DNA of 64,000 bases from JAOPZW01 sp963806015 (GTDB lineage Bacteria; Actinomycetota; Thermoleophilia; Solirubrobacterales; Solirubrobacteraceae): contig CAWDWM010000012.1 in the NCBI GenBank assembly GCA_963806015.1, positions 62,001-126,000 of the forward strand, written 5' to 3'. Each line of letters begins with the position of its first letter. The first letter of the stretch is position 1. The translations under genes were made by a program, and so were the position numbers. The notes beneath the pieces are model-generated. The model had not been told where the DNA came from, searched no databases, and saw only the letters and a list, made by a program, of their open reading frames with translations. Shown here in pieces: positions 40,066 to 48,176 of this stretch.

Positions 40066-41046
40066 TCAATACCGGTAAGCGCGCCCGCGCTCGAAGCGCT
40101 CGATGGCGATGCGCACCAGACGGTCGCACAGCTCGGGATAGGACACGCCGCTGTGGTCCCAGAGCTTGCCGTAGACGCTCGTCTGCGTGAACCCGGGCAT
40201 CGTGTTGAGCTCGTTGAGCAGGACCTCCTCGCCGTCGACGAAGAAGTCCGCCCGCGCCAGCCCGCTGCAGCCGGCCAGGCGGAAGGCGGTCACCGCCAGC
40301 TCGCGGACGCGCTCGCGCGCGGCGTCGGAGATCCGCGCGGGGACGACGAGCTCCATACCGCCCGGCGTGTATTTGGCCTCGTAGTCGTACCAGCCGTCCT
40401 CGCCGCCGGCCAGGAGGATCTCGCCGGGCTGGCTGGCCTGCGGCGCATCGGTGGGGCCGAGCACCGAGCACTCGACCTCGATGCCGTCGGCGCTCGCCTC
40501 CACGATCACCCGGGGGTCGTGGGCCGCCGCGGCCTCGATCGCGGCCTCGAGCTCGCCGGGCGCGTCGACGCGCGCGATCCCCACCGACGAGCCCAGCCGC
40601 GCCGGCTTGACCCAGCACGGGTAGCTGACCGCGGACGCATCGGCCAGCGCAATGCCGGCCGCGCCGTCGAGCGACCAGTAGGGCACCTGCGGCAGCCCCG
40701 CGTGGCCCATGACGTCCTTGAAGAGGACCTTGTCCATGCACAGCGCGCTGGCCAGCACGCCCGAGCCGACGTAGGCGACGTCGAGCAGCTCGAGCAGTCC
40801 CTGCACGGTGCCGTCCTCGCCGAAGGGCCCGTGCAGGGCCGGGAAGACCGCGTCGGCGCCGAGCAGCCCGCCGCCGGCCTGCAGCGCCACCTCCTCGCCC
40901 TCGCACGACCAGCTGCCGTCGCGGGCCAGGTCCACCCACGTGACGTCATGGCCCGCCGCGGTCAGCCCCTCGCGCACGGACGCCGCCGAGCTCAGCGAGA
41001 CGTCGTGCTCGGAGGAGCGCCCCCCCGCGAGGACGGCGATCCTCAC
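40066..41046 (-). CDS. ddl: D-alanine--D-alanine ligase
   Basis: This enzyme joins two D-Ala for peptidoglycan precursors. The 326-residue ATP-grasp protein has 'VLAGGRSSEHDVSLSSA', 'FPALHGPFGEDGTVQGLLELL', 'GSGVLASALCMDKVLFK', 'CWVKPARLGSSVGIARV', 'ADFFVDGEEVLLNELNTMPGFT' (in parts). The start is GTG 41046, overlapping the PASTA-kinase stop (GTGA), so ddl is the last gene of the fha-pstP-rodA-pbpA-pknB operon. It is on average like its neighbours in base use. Confidence 0.93.
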   Translation of the reverse strand: MRIAVLAGGRSSEHDVSLSSAASVREGLTAAGHDVTWVDLARDGSWSCEGEEVALQAGGGLLGADAVFPALHGPFGEDGTVQGLLELLDVAYVGSGVLASALCMDKVLFKDVMGHAGLPQVPYWSLDGAAGIALADASAVSYPCWVKPARLGSSVGIARVDAPGELEAAIEAAAAHDPRVIVEASADGIEVECSVLGPTDAPQASQPGEILLAGGEDGWYDYEAKYTPGGMELVVPARISDAARERVRELAVTAFRLAGCSGLARADFFVDGEEVLLNELNTMPGFTQTSVYGKLWDHSGVSYPELCDRLVRIAIERFERGRAYRY

Positions 41047-42935
41047 GGGGTGGTCGGGGTCGTGGCGGCGCCGGTGGTCGTGCCGCCCGTCGTCGTGCCC
41101 TCGGGGTTCAGCGCGGGATTGAACTTGCCGACCACGATCGTCACCTTGCCGCCCTTCTTGATCTTCTTCCCGGCCGCCGGGTTCTGCTCGATGACCACGC
41201 CGTCGCCGTCGGGCGTGGGGACGTCGCGGCTCTGCTGGTCGATGACGAAGCCCTGCGAGGAGAGCGTGCTGATCGCCGCGGGCGCGTCCTCGCCGGTCAC
41301 GTCGGGGACCGCGACCTGGCTGGGCGCCTTGGCCACCGTGAGCGCGACGGTCGTGCCGGAATCGACCTGGGTGCCGCCCTTGGGGTTCTGCGAGAGCACG
41401 ACGTCCGGGTCCTTCGTGGTCGTCTCCTTGTCCGTGCGCGTCACCTTGAACCCGGCCGCCTGCAGGGTCGACTGCGCCTCGTCGAAGCTCTTGCCGGTGA
41501 CGTCGGGCACGTCGGCCTGCGTCTTGCCGCTGGAGACGACGAGCGTGACCGACGAGCCCTTGTCGACCTTCGTGCCCTCGGTCGGGCTGACCGAGATCAC
41601 CCTCCCCTTCTCCACCGTGTCGGAGTTCTCCTCGCGCTCTGAAGGCTGTATGCCGGCCTTGTCCAATCGCCCGCGTGCCGAGGAGATGGTCAGGCCGACC
41701 ACCTGCGGCACCGCGACCTGCTGGGGGCCGTCGGAGACGGTGAGCGTCACCGTCGAGCCCTTCTTGGCCTTGGTCCCGCCCGTCGGGTCCTGCCCGATGA
41801 CCTGGCCCTTGGGCTGGTCGGCGGTCTTCAGCGTCGTGTCGACGCTGAAGCCATCCTGGCGCAGCTTGGCCTCGGCGTTGGCCTGATCGGCGCCGACCAC
41901 CGTGGGCACCGCGACCTTCTGCGTGCCGGGGAGCAGCAGCACGGCGGCGAGCCCGGCGCCCGCCACCAGCACGGCCAGCAGCCACAGCCACCAGCGCCCG
42001 CCCTCGCGCGCCGGGCGCGGCTCCAAGGGCTCCTCGGGGTAGGCGTAGGCCTCGCTCGGGGGGTCGAGCGGAGGCGGCGGCACCGGCGCGATGATGGCCG
42101 TGGCGGTGCCGTCGCGCGCGGCCTGCAGGGCGGCGATGAAGCCCTCGGCGTCATGGAAGCGCCGCGCCGGGTCCTTCTCCAGCGCGCGCATGACGACCTC
42201 CTCGAGCTCGGGGGTCACGGCGGGGTTGTGCAGGCTCGGCGGCGCGGGGCGCTCGTTGACCTGCTTGAGCGCGATCGACACCGCGCTCTCCCCCTCGAAG
42301 GGCACGCGCCCGGTGAGCAGCTCGTAGAGCATGATCCCGACGGAGTAGATGTCGGAGGCCGCGCTGACCGCGTGGCCCTGGGCCTGCTCGGGAGACAGGT
42401 ACTGCGCCGTGCCCATGATCGACCCGGTCTGCGTCATGTCCGATGCGCCGGCGCGGGCGATGCCGAAGTCGGTCACCTTCGCGCGGCCCTCGGCGTCGAC
42501 GATCACGTTGTGGGGCTTGAGGTCGCGGTGGATGATCCCCCGGCGGTGGGCGAAGCGCGCGGCGCGCAGGACCTGGATGATCAGGTCGATCGCGCGGTCG
42601 GGATCCAGCGGCGCCTCCTGCTCGACGATCGTCTTCAGCGAGCGCCCGTCGAGGTACTCCATGGCGATGTAGTAGGTGCCGTCGTACTCGCCGCGGTCGT
42701 ACACAGCGACGACGTGCTGGTGCTGCAGGCCGGCGGCGCTCGACGCCTCGCGGCGGAAGCGCTCGACGAACTCGCTGTCCTCGGCGAAGCGCCGGTAGAG
42801 GATCTTCAGCGCCACCTTGCGCCCGAGCTGGAGGTCCTGGGCGCAGTAGACCTCGGCCATGCCGCCGCTGCCCAGGCGGTGCAGCACGCGGTAGCGGCCG
42901 TCGACGACGGTCTCGGCTTCGAGGCGTTCGGTCAC
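41043..42935 (-). CDS. pknB: PASTA-domain Ser/Thr protein kinase PknB
   Basis: PknB-type kinases sense peptidoglycan fragments and control growth and division. The 630-residue protein has a kinase domain (about 14-275: 'LGSGGMAEVYCAQD', 'VALKIL', 'IIHRDLKPHNVIV', 'VTDFGIARAG', 'GTAQYLSPEQAQG'), a juxtamembrane linker, a helix (about 335-358) and four PASTA repeats (from about 362 to 610, each starting 'VAVP.VVG' or 'VPDVTG'). A Thr/Gly tail follows. The start is GTG 42935, overlapping the pbpA stop. Confidence 0.95.
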   Translation of the reverse strand: MTERLEAETVVDGRYRVLHRLGSGGMAEVYCAQDLQLGRKVALKILYRRFAEDSEFVERFRREASSAAGLQHQHVVAVYDRGEYDGTYYIAMEYLDGRSLKTIVEQEAPLDPDRAIDLIIQVLRAARFAHRRGIIHRDLKPHNVIVDAEGRAKVTDFGIARAGASDMTQTGSIMGTAQYLSPEQAQGHAVSAASDIYSVGIMLYELLTGRVPFEGESAVSIALKQVNERPAPPSLHNPAVTPELEEVVMRALEKDPARRFHDAEGFIAALQAARDGTATAIIAPVPPPPLDPPSEAYAYPEEPLEPRPAREGGRWWLWLLAVLVAGAGLAAVLLLPGTQKVAVPTVVGADQANAEAKLRQDGFSVDTTLKTADQPKGQVIGQDPTGGTKAKKGSTVTLTVSDGPQQVAVPQVVGLTISSARGRLDKAGIQPSEREENSDTVEKGRVISVSPTEGTKVDKGSSVTLVVSSGKTQADVPDVTGKSFDEAQSTLQAAGFKVTRTDKETTTKDPDVVLSQNPKGGTQVDSGTTVALTVAKAPSQVAVPDVTGEDAPAAISTLSSQGFVIDQQSRDVPTPDGDGVVIEQNPAAGKKIKKGGKVTIVVGKFNPALNPEGTTTGGTTTGAATTPTTP

Positions 42936-44359
42936 TTCAGGAGCTCCTGCATGACGGCCTTGGCGATCGGGGCGGCGACCGTGCCACCGAACCCGGTCCC
43001 ACATTCCACGGTAGCGGCGATCGCGACGCGCGGGTCCTGCGCGGGGGCGAAGGCGATGAACCACAGCTGATTGGGGCCGCACGAGCGGTCGACCTCGGCG
43101 GTACCGGTCTTGCCGGCCACGTCGATCCCCTGCAGCGCGGCCGCGGTGCCCGTGCCCTCCTTGACGACCTGGCCCATCATCGCGCCGACCTGCGAGGCGG
43201 TCTCGGGCGACATGACCTGCGACATCTCCTCGGGGACGAGGCGCCTGACGGTGCGCCCGTCGCGGTCGACGATGCGGTCGCCGAGGCGGGGCTTCATCAG
43301 CTTGCCGCCGTTGGCCACCGCCGAGGCCACCATCGCCATCTGCAGCGGCGTCACCGTGAGCTTGTCCTGGCCGATGGCCATGCGGCCCACGTCGACCGCG
43401 CCGTTGGTGGCGGGCACGACGCGCCCGTGCACGCGCTCGCCGCTGGCCGCGCGCTCGTCGCGCGGGAGGTCGACCTCGACGGGCGCGCCGAAGCCCAGGC
43501 GGTCCATGTACGTCTTCATCCTCGCCTTGCCCAGCTTCTCGCCGACCTCGCCGAACACCGTGTTGACCGACTTGGTGAGCGCCTCGGTGAGGGTGATGTC
43601 ACCGAAGGACTCGCCGGCGTCGTTGTTGAGGGGAACGCCCGAGATCGTCTTGCCGTTGCGCCCGCTGATGCGCGAGTCGGGGGTGTAGCGCCCCGAGTCG
43701 ATGGCGGCGATCGCCGTCACGACCTTGAACGTCGAGCCCGGCGGATAGCCCGCCTGCGTCGTGCGATTGAGCAGCGGGGCGTTGTCGTCGCGGTTGAGCG
43801 CGTTGAACGCGCGCTGGTTCTTGACGCTGTTGGGGTCGTAGCCGGGGACCGAGGCCATCACCTTGATCGCCCCGCTGCGCGGGTCCAGCGCGACGACCGC
43901 GCCCTTGCGCCCGCCCAGTTGCTGCAGCGCGACGCGCTGCGCGGCCGGGTTCAGCGAGGTGACCAGGTTGTCGCCCGCCTGCTCGGACCCCGACAGGCGT
44001 TCGATGAGCGAGCTGAGCTCGTTGGTCCGCCCGCTCAGGTCGTCGTCGTAGTAGCGCTCGAGGCCGGCGCGGCCCTGGCGCACGAAGCTGTAGCCCACCG
44101 CGTGGGAGAACAGCCGGCCCTGCGGATAGGTGCGCACGTAGCTCTTGTCGGCCTGCTTGAGCGAGCGGGCCAGGACGGTGTCGTCGCCCGCGCGGATCAG
44201 CCCGCGGCGGATCTGCTGCTCCTCGATGAGCTCGCGATGGTTCCTGGGGTTGTCGCGCAGCGCATTGGCGTCGAACACCGTCCAGCGCGACGTGAAGCCC
44301 ACGAGCACGCCGAAGAGGACCACGACCACGACGAACAGGCGGGCGATGGGGGCGTTCAT
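42932..44359 (-). CDS. pbpA: Class B penicillin-binding protein (PbpA-type transpeptidase)
   Basis: PbpA cross-links peptidoglycan during elongation or division. The 475-residue product has an N-terminal membrane helix (about 5-23), a dimerisation region ('NPRNHRELIEEQQIRRGLI'), and transpeptidase motifs SxxK ('GSTFKVVTAI'), SxN ('KSVNTVFGEV') and KTG ('VAGKTGTAEV'). The start is ATG 44359, overlapping rodA. It is part of the mycobacterial-like order rodA-pbpA-pknB. Confidence 0.94.
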   Translation of the reverse strand: MNAPIARLFVVVVVLFGVLVGFTSRWTVFDANALRDNPRNHRELIEEQQIRRGLIRAGDDTVLARSLKQADKSYVRTYPQGRLFSHAVGYSFVRQGRAGLERYYDDDLSGRTNELSSLIERLSGSEQAGDNLVTSLNPAAQRVALQQLGGRKGAVVALDPRSGAIKVMASVPGYDPNSVKNQRAFNALNRDDNAPLLNRTTQAGYPPGSTFKVVTAIAAIDSGRYTPDSRISGRNGKTISGVPLNNDAGESFGDITLTEALTKSVNTVFGEVGEKLGKARMKTYMDRLGFGAPVEVDLPRDERAASGERVHGRVVPATNGAVDVGRMAIGQDKLTVTPLQMAMVASAVANGGKLMKPRLGDRIVDRDGRTVRRLVPEEMSQVMSPETASQVGAMMGQVVKEGTGTAAALQGIDVAGKTGTAEVDRSCGPNQLWFIAFAPAQDPRVAIAATVECGTGFGGTVAAPIAKAVMQELLK

Positions 44360-45663
44360 CGCGGCTCGATCGCCTCGCGGCGCGCGCGATCGGAGATCAG
44401 CAGCAGCAGCGCCAGCAGCACGAAGTTGGCCAGGATCGAGGAGCCGCCGTAGGAGATGAACGGCAGCGTCACGCCCGTGAGCGGGATGACGCGCGTGACC
44501 CCGCCGACGATGACGAAGACCTGCAGCGCGAAGACCGCGGTCAGCCCGGTGGCCAGCAGCTTGGAGAACGAGTCGCGCGCCAGCGTGGCGATCTTGAAGC
44601 CGCGCTCGACGGCCAGCAGGTAGGTGCACAGCACGGCGCAGGCGCCGATCAGGCCCAGCTCGTTGACGATCACCGAGTAGATGAGGTCGGTCTGGGCGGC
44701 CGGGAGCAGCGGCGAGCCCCCGACGTCGAGCACGGCCTGCCCGAAGCCGCGGCCGAAGAGGCCGCCGTCGGCCTGCGCGAAGACCGACTGCGCGATCTGG
44801 TAGCTCCCGCCGGGGACGTCGTAGAGCGCCCCGAAGGGGTGCAGCCACGCGTCGACGCGGTGGGTGATGGTCGGGCGCGCGTGGTAGAGGGCCCACGAGC
44901 CCACGCCGAACAGCGTCAGGCCGATGGCCACGAACGAGAAGCGGTTGGTGGCCACGTAGAGCACCGCCAGGAAGCCGCCGTAGAACATCAGCGACGAGCC
45001 GAGGTCCTGGATGAAGAAGAGCATCACCATCGCCCCGCCCCACACGATCAGCAGCGGGCCGAAGTGCTTCAGCGGCGGGAACGTGATCCCGGCGAAGCGC
45101 CGCGCGCCGATGACCAGCAGCTGGCGCGTGTCGCGCAGGTAGCTGGCCAGGAAGACGATGATCGCGATCTTCGAGAACTCCGCCGGCTGGAAGGTCAGCG
45201 GGCCGAGCTTGACCCCCAGGTAGGCGCCGTTGACCTGCGAGCCGATCCCCGGCAGGCGCGGGAGCAGCAGCAGCCCGATGCCGACGGCGGCCACGGTGTA
45301 GCGGTAGCGCTCGAGCTGGCGGTAGTCGCGCAACAGGATGATCGTCGCCGCGAAGAGCCCCAGCCCGATGACGAACCACTGCGCCTGCTCGCGGGCCAGC
45401 TTCTCGTCGATGCGGTAGATCATCACGAGGCCGAAGCAGGCCAGGACGGCGAAGAGCGGGAAGAGGTAGGGGTCGGCGTAGGGCAGCGTGAAGCGCAGGA
45501 CGATGTGCGTCGCCAGGCACAGCCCCAGGAACAGCGCGCCGTAGGTCAGCGAGACGTTGGAGAGCACGTCGTTGCGCTCGATGAAGACCGCGGCGAAGCC
45601 CGCCGTGAGCAACAGCGACGCGGGGACCAGCGCGAGCAGCTCGCGGTTGCGCGCGCTGTTCAT
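44356..45663 (-). CDS. rodA: FtsW/RodA/SpoVE family peptidoglycan glycosyltransferase
   Basis: This SEDS polymerase works with the class B PBP encoded next. The 435-residue product has about 12 membrane helices and the signatures 'LGLFAATIILLRDYRQLERYRY', 'QPAEFSKIAIIVFLASYL', 'DLGSSLMFYGGFLAVLY' and 'VIPLTGVTLPFISYGGSSILANF' (in parts). It overlaps pstP and pbpA by four bases. Confidence 0.95.
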   Translation of the reverse strand: MNSARNRELLALVPASLLLTAGFAAVFIERNDVLSNVSLTYGALFLGLCLATHIVLRFTLPYADPYLFPLFAVLACFGLVMIYRIDEKLAREQAQWFVIGLGLFAATIILLRDYRQLERYRYTVAAVGIGLLLLPRLPGIGSQVNGAYLGVKLGPLTFQPAEFSKIAIIVFLASYLRDTRQLLVIGARRFAGITFPPLKHFGPLLIVWGGAMVMLFFIQDLGSSLMFYGGFLAVLYVATNRFSFVAIGLTLFGVGSWALYHARPTITHRVDAWLHPFGALYDVPGGSYQIAQSVFAQADGGLFGRGFGQAVLDVGGSPLLPAAQTDLIYSVIVNELGLIGACAVLCTYLLAVERGFKIATLARDSFSKLLATGLTAVFALQVFVIVGGVTRVIPLTGVTLPFISYGGSSILANFVLLALLLLISDRARREAIEPR

Positions 45664-46853
45664 TGCTTCGCCAGCTCCCCGGTCTCGAGCTGGGTGACGA
45701 GGTCCTGCGCGTCGTTCTTGGCGCGCAGCTTGTGCTCGGTGATCGTCTTCTGCTGCGCCGGCGTCAGCTCGTCGACGGGCGCGCCCGACTCGTAGTTGAC
45801 CGAGTACAGGTGCAGACCCGCCGGCAGGTCGTACGGCAGTCCTCGATAGACGGTGACGAAGCCGTCGTCGCTGGCGCCCACGAAGTACACGGTCTGCGAC
45901 GCGTAGTACGCGCCCAGCACCACGCAGGCGACGAGGAAGAGGACGAGGATCGGGCCGACCGGCACGCGCAGCCGCCGGCGGCGCCGGCGCGCGGTGGCGC
46001 GGGCGCGCGGTGGCCGTGGCTCGATGCGGGCCACGGGCGCGGTGGCCGTGGCGGTGGCCGACGCCGCAGCCGCCGCCGTCTCGGGCGCCGGCGCGCGGTG
46101 CTCTGCGGTCTCCTGCACCGCCGCCACCCCCGCGCCGATCTCCTCCAGGCGGAAGAGGACGACGGTGATGTTGTCGCGCCCGCCCGCGTCGTTGGCGGCG
46201 TCGATGAGCGCTCGCCCGGCCGCGGAGAGCGACGGGGCGCCGGCCAGGACCTCGGCCACGCGCGCCTCGGGAACCATCGAGGTCAGGCCGTCCGAGCAGA
46301 TGAGGTAGACGTCGTCGTGGCGCCCCGCCCAGGTGGCGCTGTCGGCCTCCACCCCCTCCTCGGCGCCCAGGGCGCGGGTGATGATCGAGCGCTGCGGATG
46401 CTCGTCGGCCTCCTCGGGCGTGAGCTTGCCCTGGCGCACGAGCTCCTCGACGAGCGAGTGGTCGTCGGTCAGGCGCTCGAAGGTGCCGTCGCGCAGGCGG
46501 TAGAGGCGGCTGTCGCCGACGTGGGCGACGGTCAGCTCGTCCTCGCCGACGTAGGCGACGGTCAGCGTCGTCCCCATGCCGGCGCGCGCGTCGTCGGCCT
46601 GGGCGGATTCCATGATGCGCTCGTTGGCCTCGCTGACCCGCGCGCGCAGGCGCTCCTCCACCGACCCGGCACCGTCGGGCAGTCCCTGCTCGAGGACCTC
46701 GACCGCCAGATGCGAGGCCACCTCGCCCGCCTGGGCGCCACCCATCCCGTCGGCCACCGCGAACAGCGGCGCGCGCGCGTAGAAGGCGTCCTCGTTGCCC
46801 CGGCGCTGGCGGCCGGTGTCGGTGCGCTCGAAGTGCTCGGCGACGCGCAACAT
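45660..46853 (-). CDS. pstP: PP2C-family Ser/Thr phosphatase PstP
   Basis: PstP reverses phosphorylation by the PknB kinases. The 397-residue product has a PP2C domain (1-240): 'RRGNEDAFYA', 'LFAVADGMGGAQAGEVAS', 'GMGTTLTVAYV', 'VAHVGDSRLYRLRDG', 'QRSIITRALGAEEGVEADS', 'LICSDGLTSMVPEARVAEVL', 'GGRDNITVVLFRL'. An Ala/Pro linker, one membrane helix (about 295-315) and a short extracellular domain follow. It overlaps fhaB by one base. Confidence 0.95.
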   Translation of the reverse strand: MLRVAEHFERTDTGRQRRGNEDAFYARAPLFAVADGMGGAQAGEVASHLAVEVLEQGLPDGAGSVEERLRARVSEANERIMESAQADDARAGMGTTLTVAYVGEDELTVAHVGDSRLYRLRDGTFERLTDDHSLVEELVRQGKLTPEEADEHPQRSIITRALGAEEGVEADSATWAGRHDDVYLICSDGLTSMVPEARVAEVLAGAPSLSAAGRALIDAANDAGGRDNITVVLFRLEEIGAGVAAVQETAEHRAPAPETAAAAASATATATAPVARIEPRPPRARATARRRRRRLRVPVGPILVLFLVACVVLGAYYASQTVYFVGASDDGFVTVYRGLPYDLPAGLHLYSVNYESGAPVDELTPAQQKTITEHKLRAKNDAQDLVTQLETGELAKQ

Positions 46854-47356
46854 CAGCGGTCCGCGTAGGTGAACTCGCTGTCGCCGATGCGCACGCGGTC
46901 GCCCTGATGCAGCGGCTGCGGGCCGGAGAGCAGCTCCTCGTTGAGATAGGTGCCGTTGGTGGAGCCGAGGTCCTCGAGCACGACGATGCCGCCCTGGGGA
47001 GTGAGCTTGGCGTGGCGAGAGGACGCGAAGGGATCCTCCAAGCGGATCTCGGCCTGGTCGCCGCGTCCCATGATGGCGCCTTCGCCGACGTCGTACTCCA
47101 TGCCGGGAGTGTGACCCGGTGCGCGCTCGACGATCAGGCGCGGCTCGAACGCGCCGCCGGCCCCCGCCTGCGACGCGGCGTGCAGCCCGGTCGCGTCGGT
47201 CGCGACCTCGGCCACGCTCGCGCTCGTGAAGCGCCGGGGCGGGCTGCGCAGGTCGCGCAGGGCGCTGCGCGAGACCCACAGCAGGAACAGGTAGAGCACC
47301 GCCAGGAACCCGAACTGCAGGCCGACGGAGATCGGCTCGACCACCACCGCCGGCAT
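46853..47356 (-). CDS. fhaB: FHA-domain membrane protein FhaB
   Basis: FHA domains bind phosphothreonine made by PknB-type kinases. The 167-residue product has an N-terminal membrane helix (about 12-30) and a C-terminal FHA domain with 'GAIMGRGDQAEIRLEDPFASSRHAKLT' and 'LEDLGSTNGTYLNEE' (in parts). It is the mycobacterial FhaB (FipA) type by order, between fhaA and pstP. Confidence 0.93.
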   Translation of the reverse strand: MPAVVVEPISVGLQFGFLAVLYLFLLWVSRSALRDLRSPPRRFTSASVAEVATDATGLHAASQAGAGGAFEPRLIVERAPGHTPGMEYDVGEGAIMGRGDQAEIRLEDPFASSRHAKLTPQGGIVVLEDLGSTNGTYLNEELLSGPQPLHQGDRVRIGDSEFTYADR

Positions 47357-48112
47357 TCAGTCGACCTCGAAGCGCGCGTCGACGGTGCCGACGTCGACGC
47401 GGTCGCCGGACTGGAGGGGCTGGCGCTCGTTGGGGCGCACGTCGCGCCCGTTGACGCGCACGCCGTTGGTCGAGCCCAGATCGGTGATGCTCCAGCCGTC
47501 GCCGAGCGGGCGCAGCTCGGCGTGCCGGCGCGAGACGTTGGAGTCGGCCAGGACGATGTCGCACTCGCGGCTGCGCCCGATGGTCGCGCCGCCGGGGCCG
47601 ACCGCGTAGCGCTTGCCCTCGGCCAGCAGCATCGCGCGGCCGCGCCGACCGCTGCGCGAGTCCTGCAGCTCCTCCTGCGCACGGGCCGCGGTCGAGTAGA
47701 CCATCGTGTGGCCGTGGTCGGCCTGCTCGACCGCCTCGGCCGCCGCGCGCACGAGCCGCGCCTGGATGCCGAACTCGCCCAGGCGCAGCCGATCGTCGGT
47801 GTCGAAGGTGATCTGCGGCCGGCTGACCAGCGCGAGCTTCTCGCGGCGGGCGTGCTCGAGCAGGTACGCGGAGAGCTCGTCGGTCACCTCCTGCTCCACC
47901 CCTTCGAAGCGCTGGCGATCCTCGGTGCCCAGCCACACGACGTACTCGTTGGGCACGTAGGTGCGCGACAGGGAGACGGTCTTGTGCTCGTCCATCTCGC
48001 GCGCCAGCTTGCGCGCGATCTCGACCGGGCGGACCTGGGTGCGGAAGACACGGCCGAACGTCCCCTCGACGAGGCCGGCGATCTTGTCCTCGAGGTTGCG
48101 CAGGAGGCTCAT
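47357..48112 (-). CDS. fhaA: FHA-domain protein FhaA with DUF3662 domain
   Basis: FhaA is known in mycobacteria as a partner of the peptidoglycan flippase and a PknB substrate reader. The 251-residue product has the DUF3662 N terminus 'MSLLRNLEDKIAGLVEGTFGRVFRTQVRPVEIARKLAREMD' (in parts), a middle region and a C-terminal FHA domain ('GATIGRSRECDIVLADSNVSRRHAEL', 'DLGSTNGVRVNGRDV'). ATG 48112 is used; the upstream in-frame ATG 48238 lies in the preceding kinase gene. Confidence 0.94.
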   Translation of the reverse strand: MSLLRNLEDKIAGLVEGTFGRVFRTQVRPVEIARKLAREMDEHKTVSLSRTYVPNEYVVWLGTEDRQRFEGVEQEVTDELSAYLLEHARREKLALVSRPQITFDTDDRLRLGEFGIQARLVRAAAEAVEQADHGHTMVYSTAARAQEELQDSRSGRRGRAMLLAEGKRYAVGPGGATIGRSRECDIVLADSNVSRRHAELRPLGDGWSITDLGSTNGVRVNGRDVRPNERQPLQSGDRVDVGTVDARFEVD

Positions 48113-48176
48113 GAGGGCGTGGTAGTGCCCGACGGCACGGGCATCCAGCCCGAAGTCGCGTCGGAATGCGGTGATG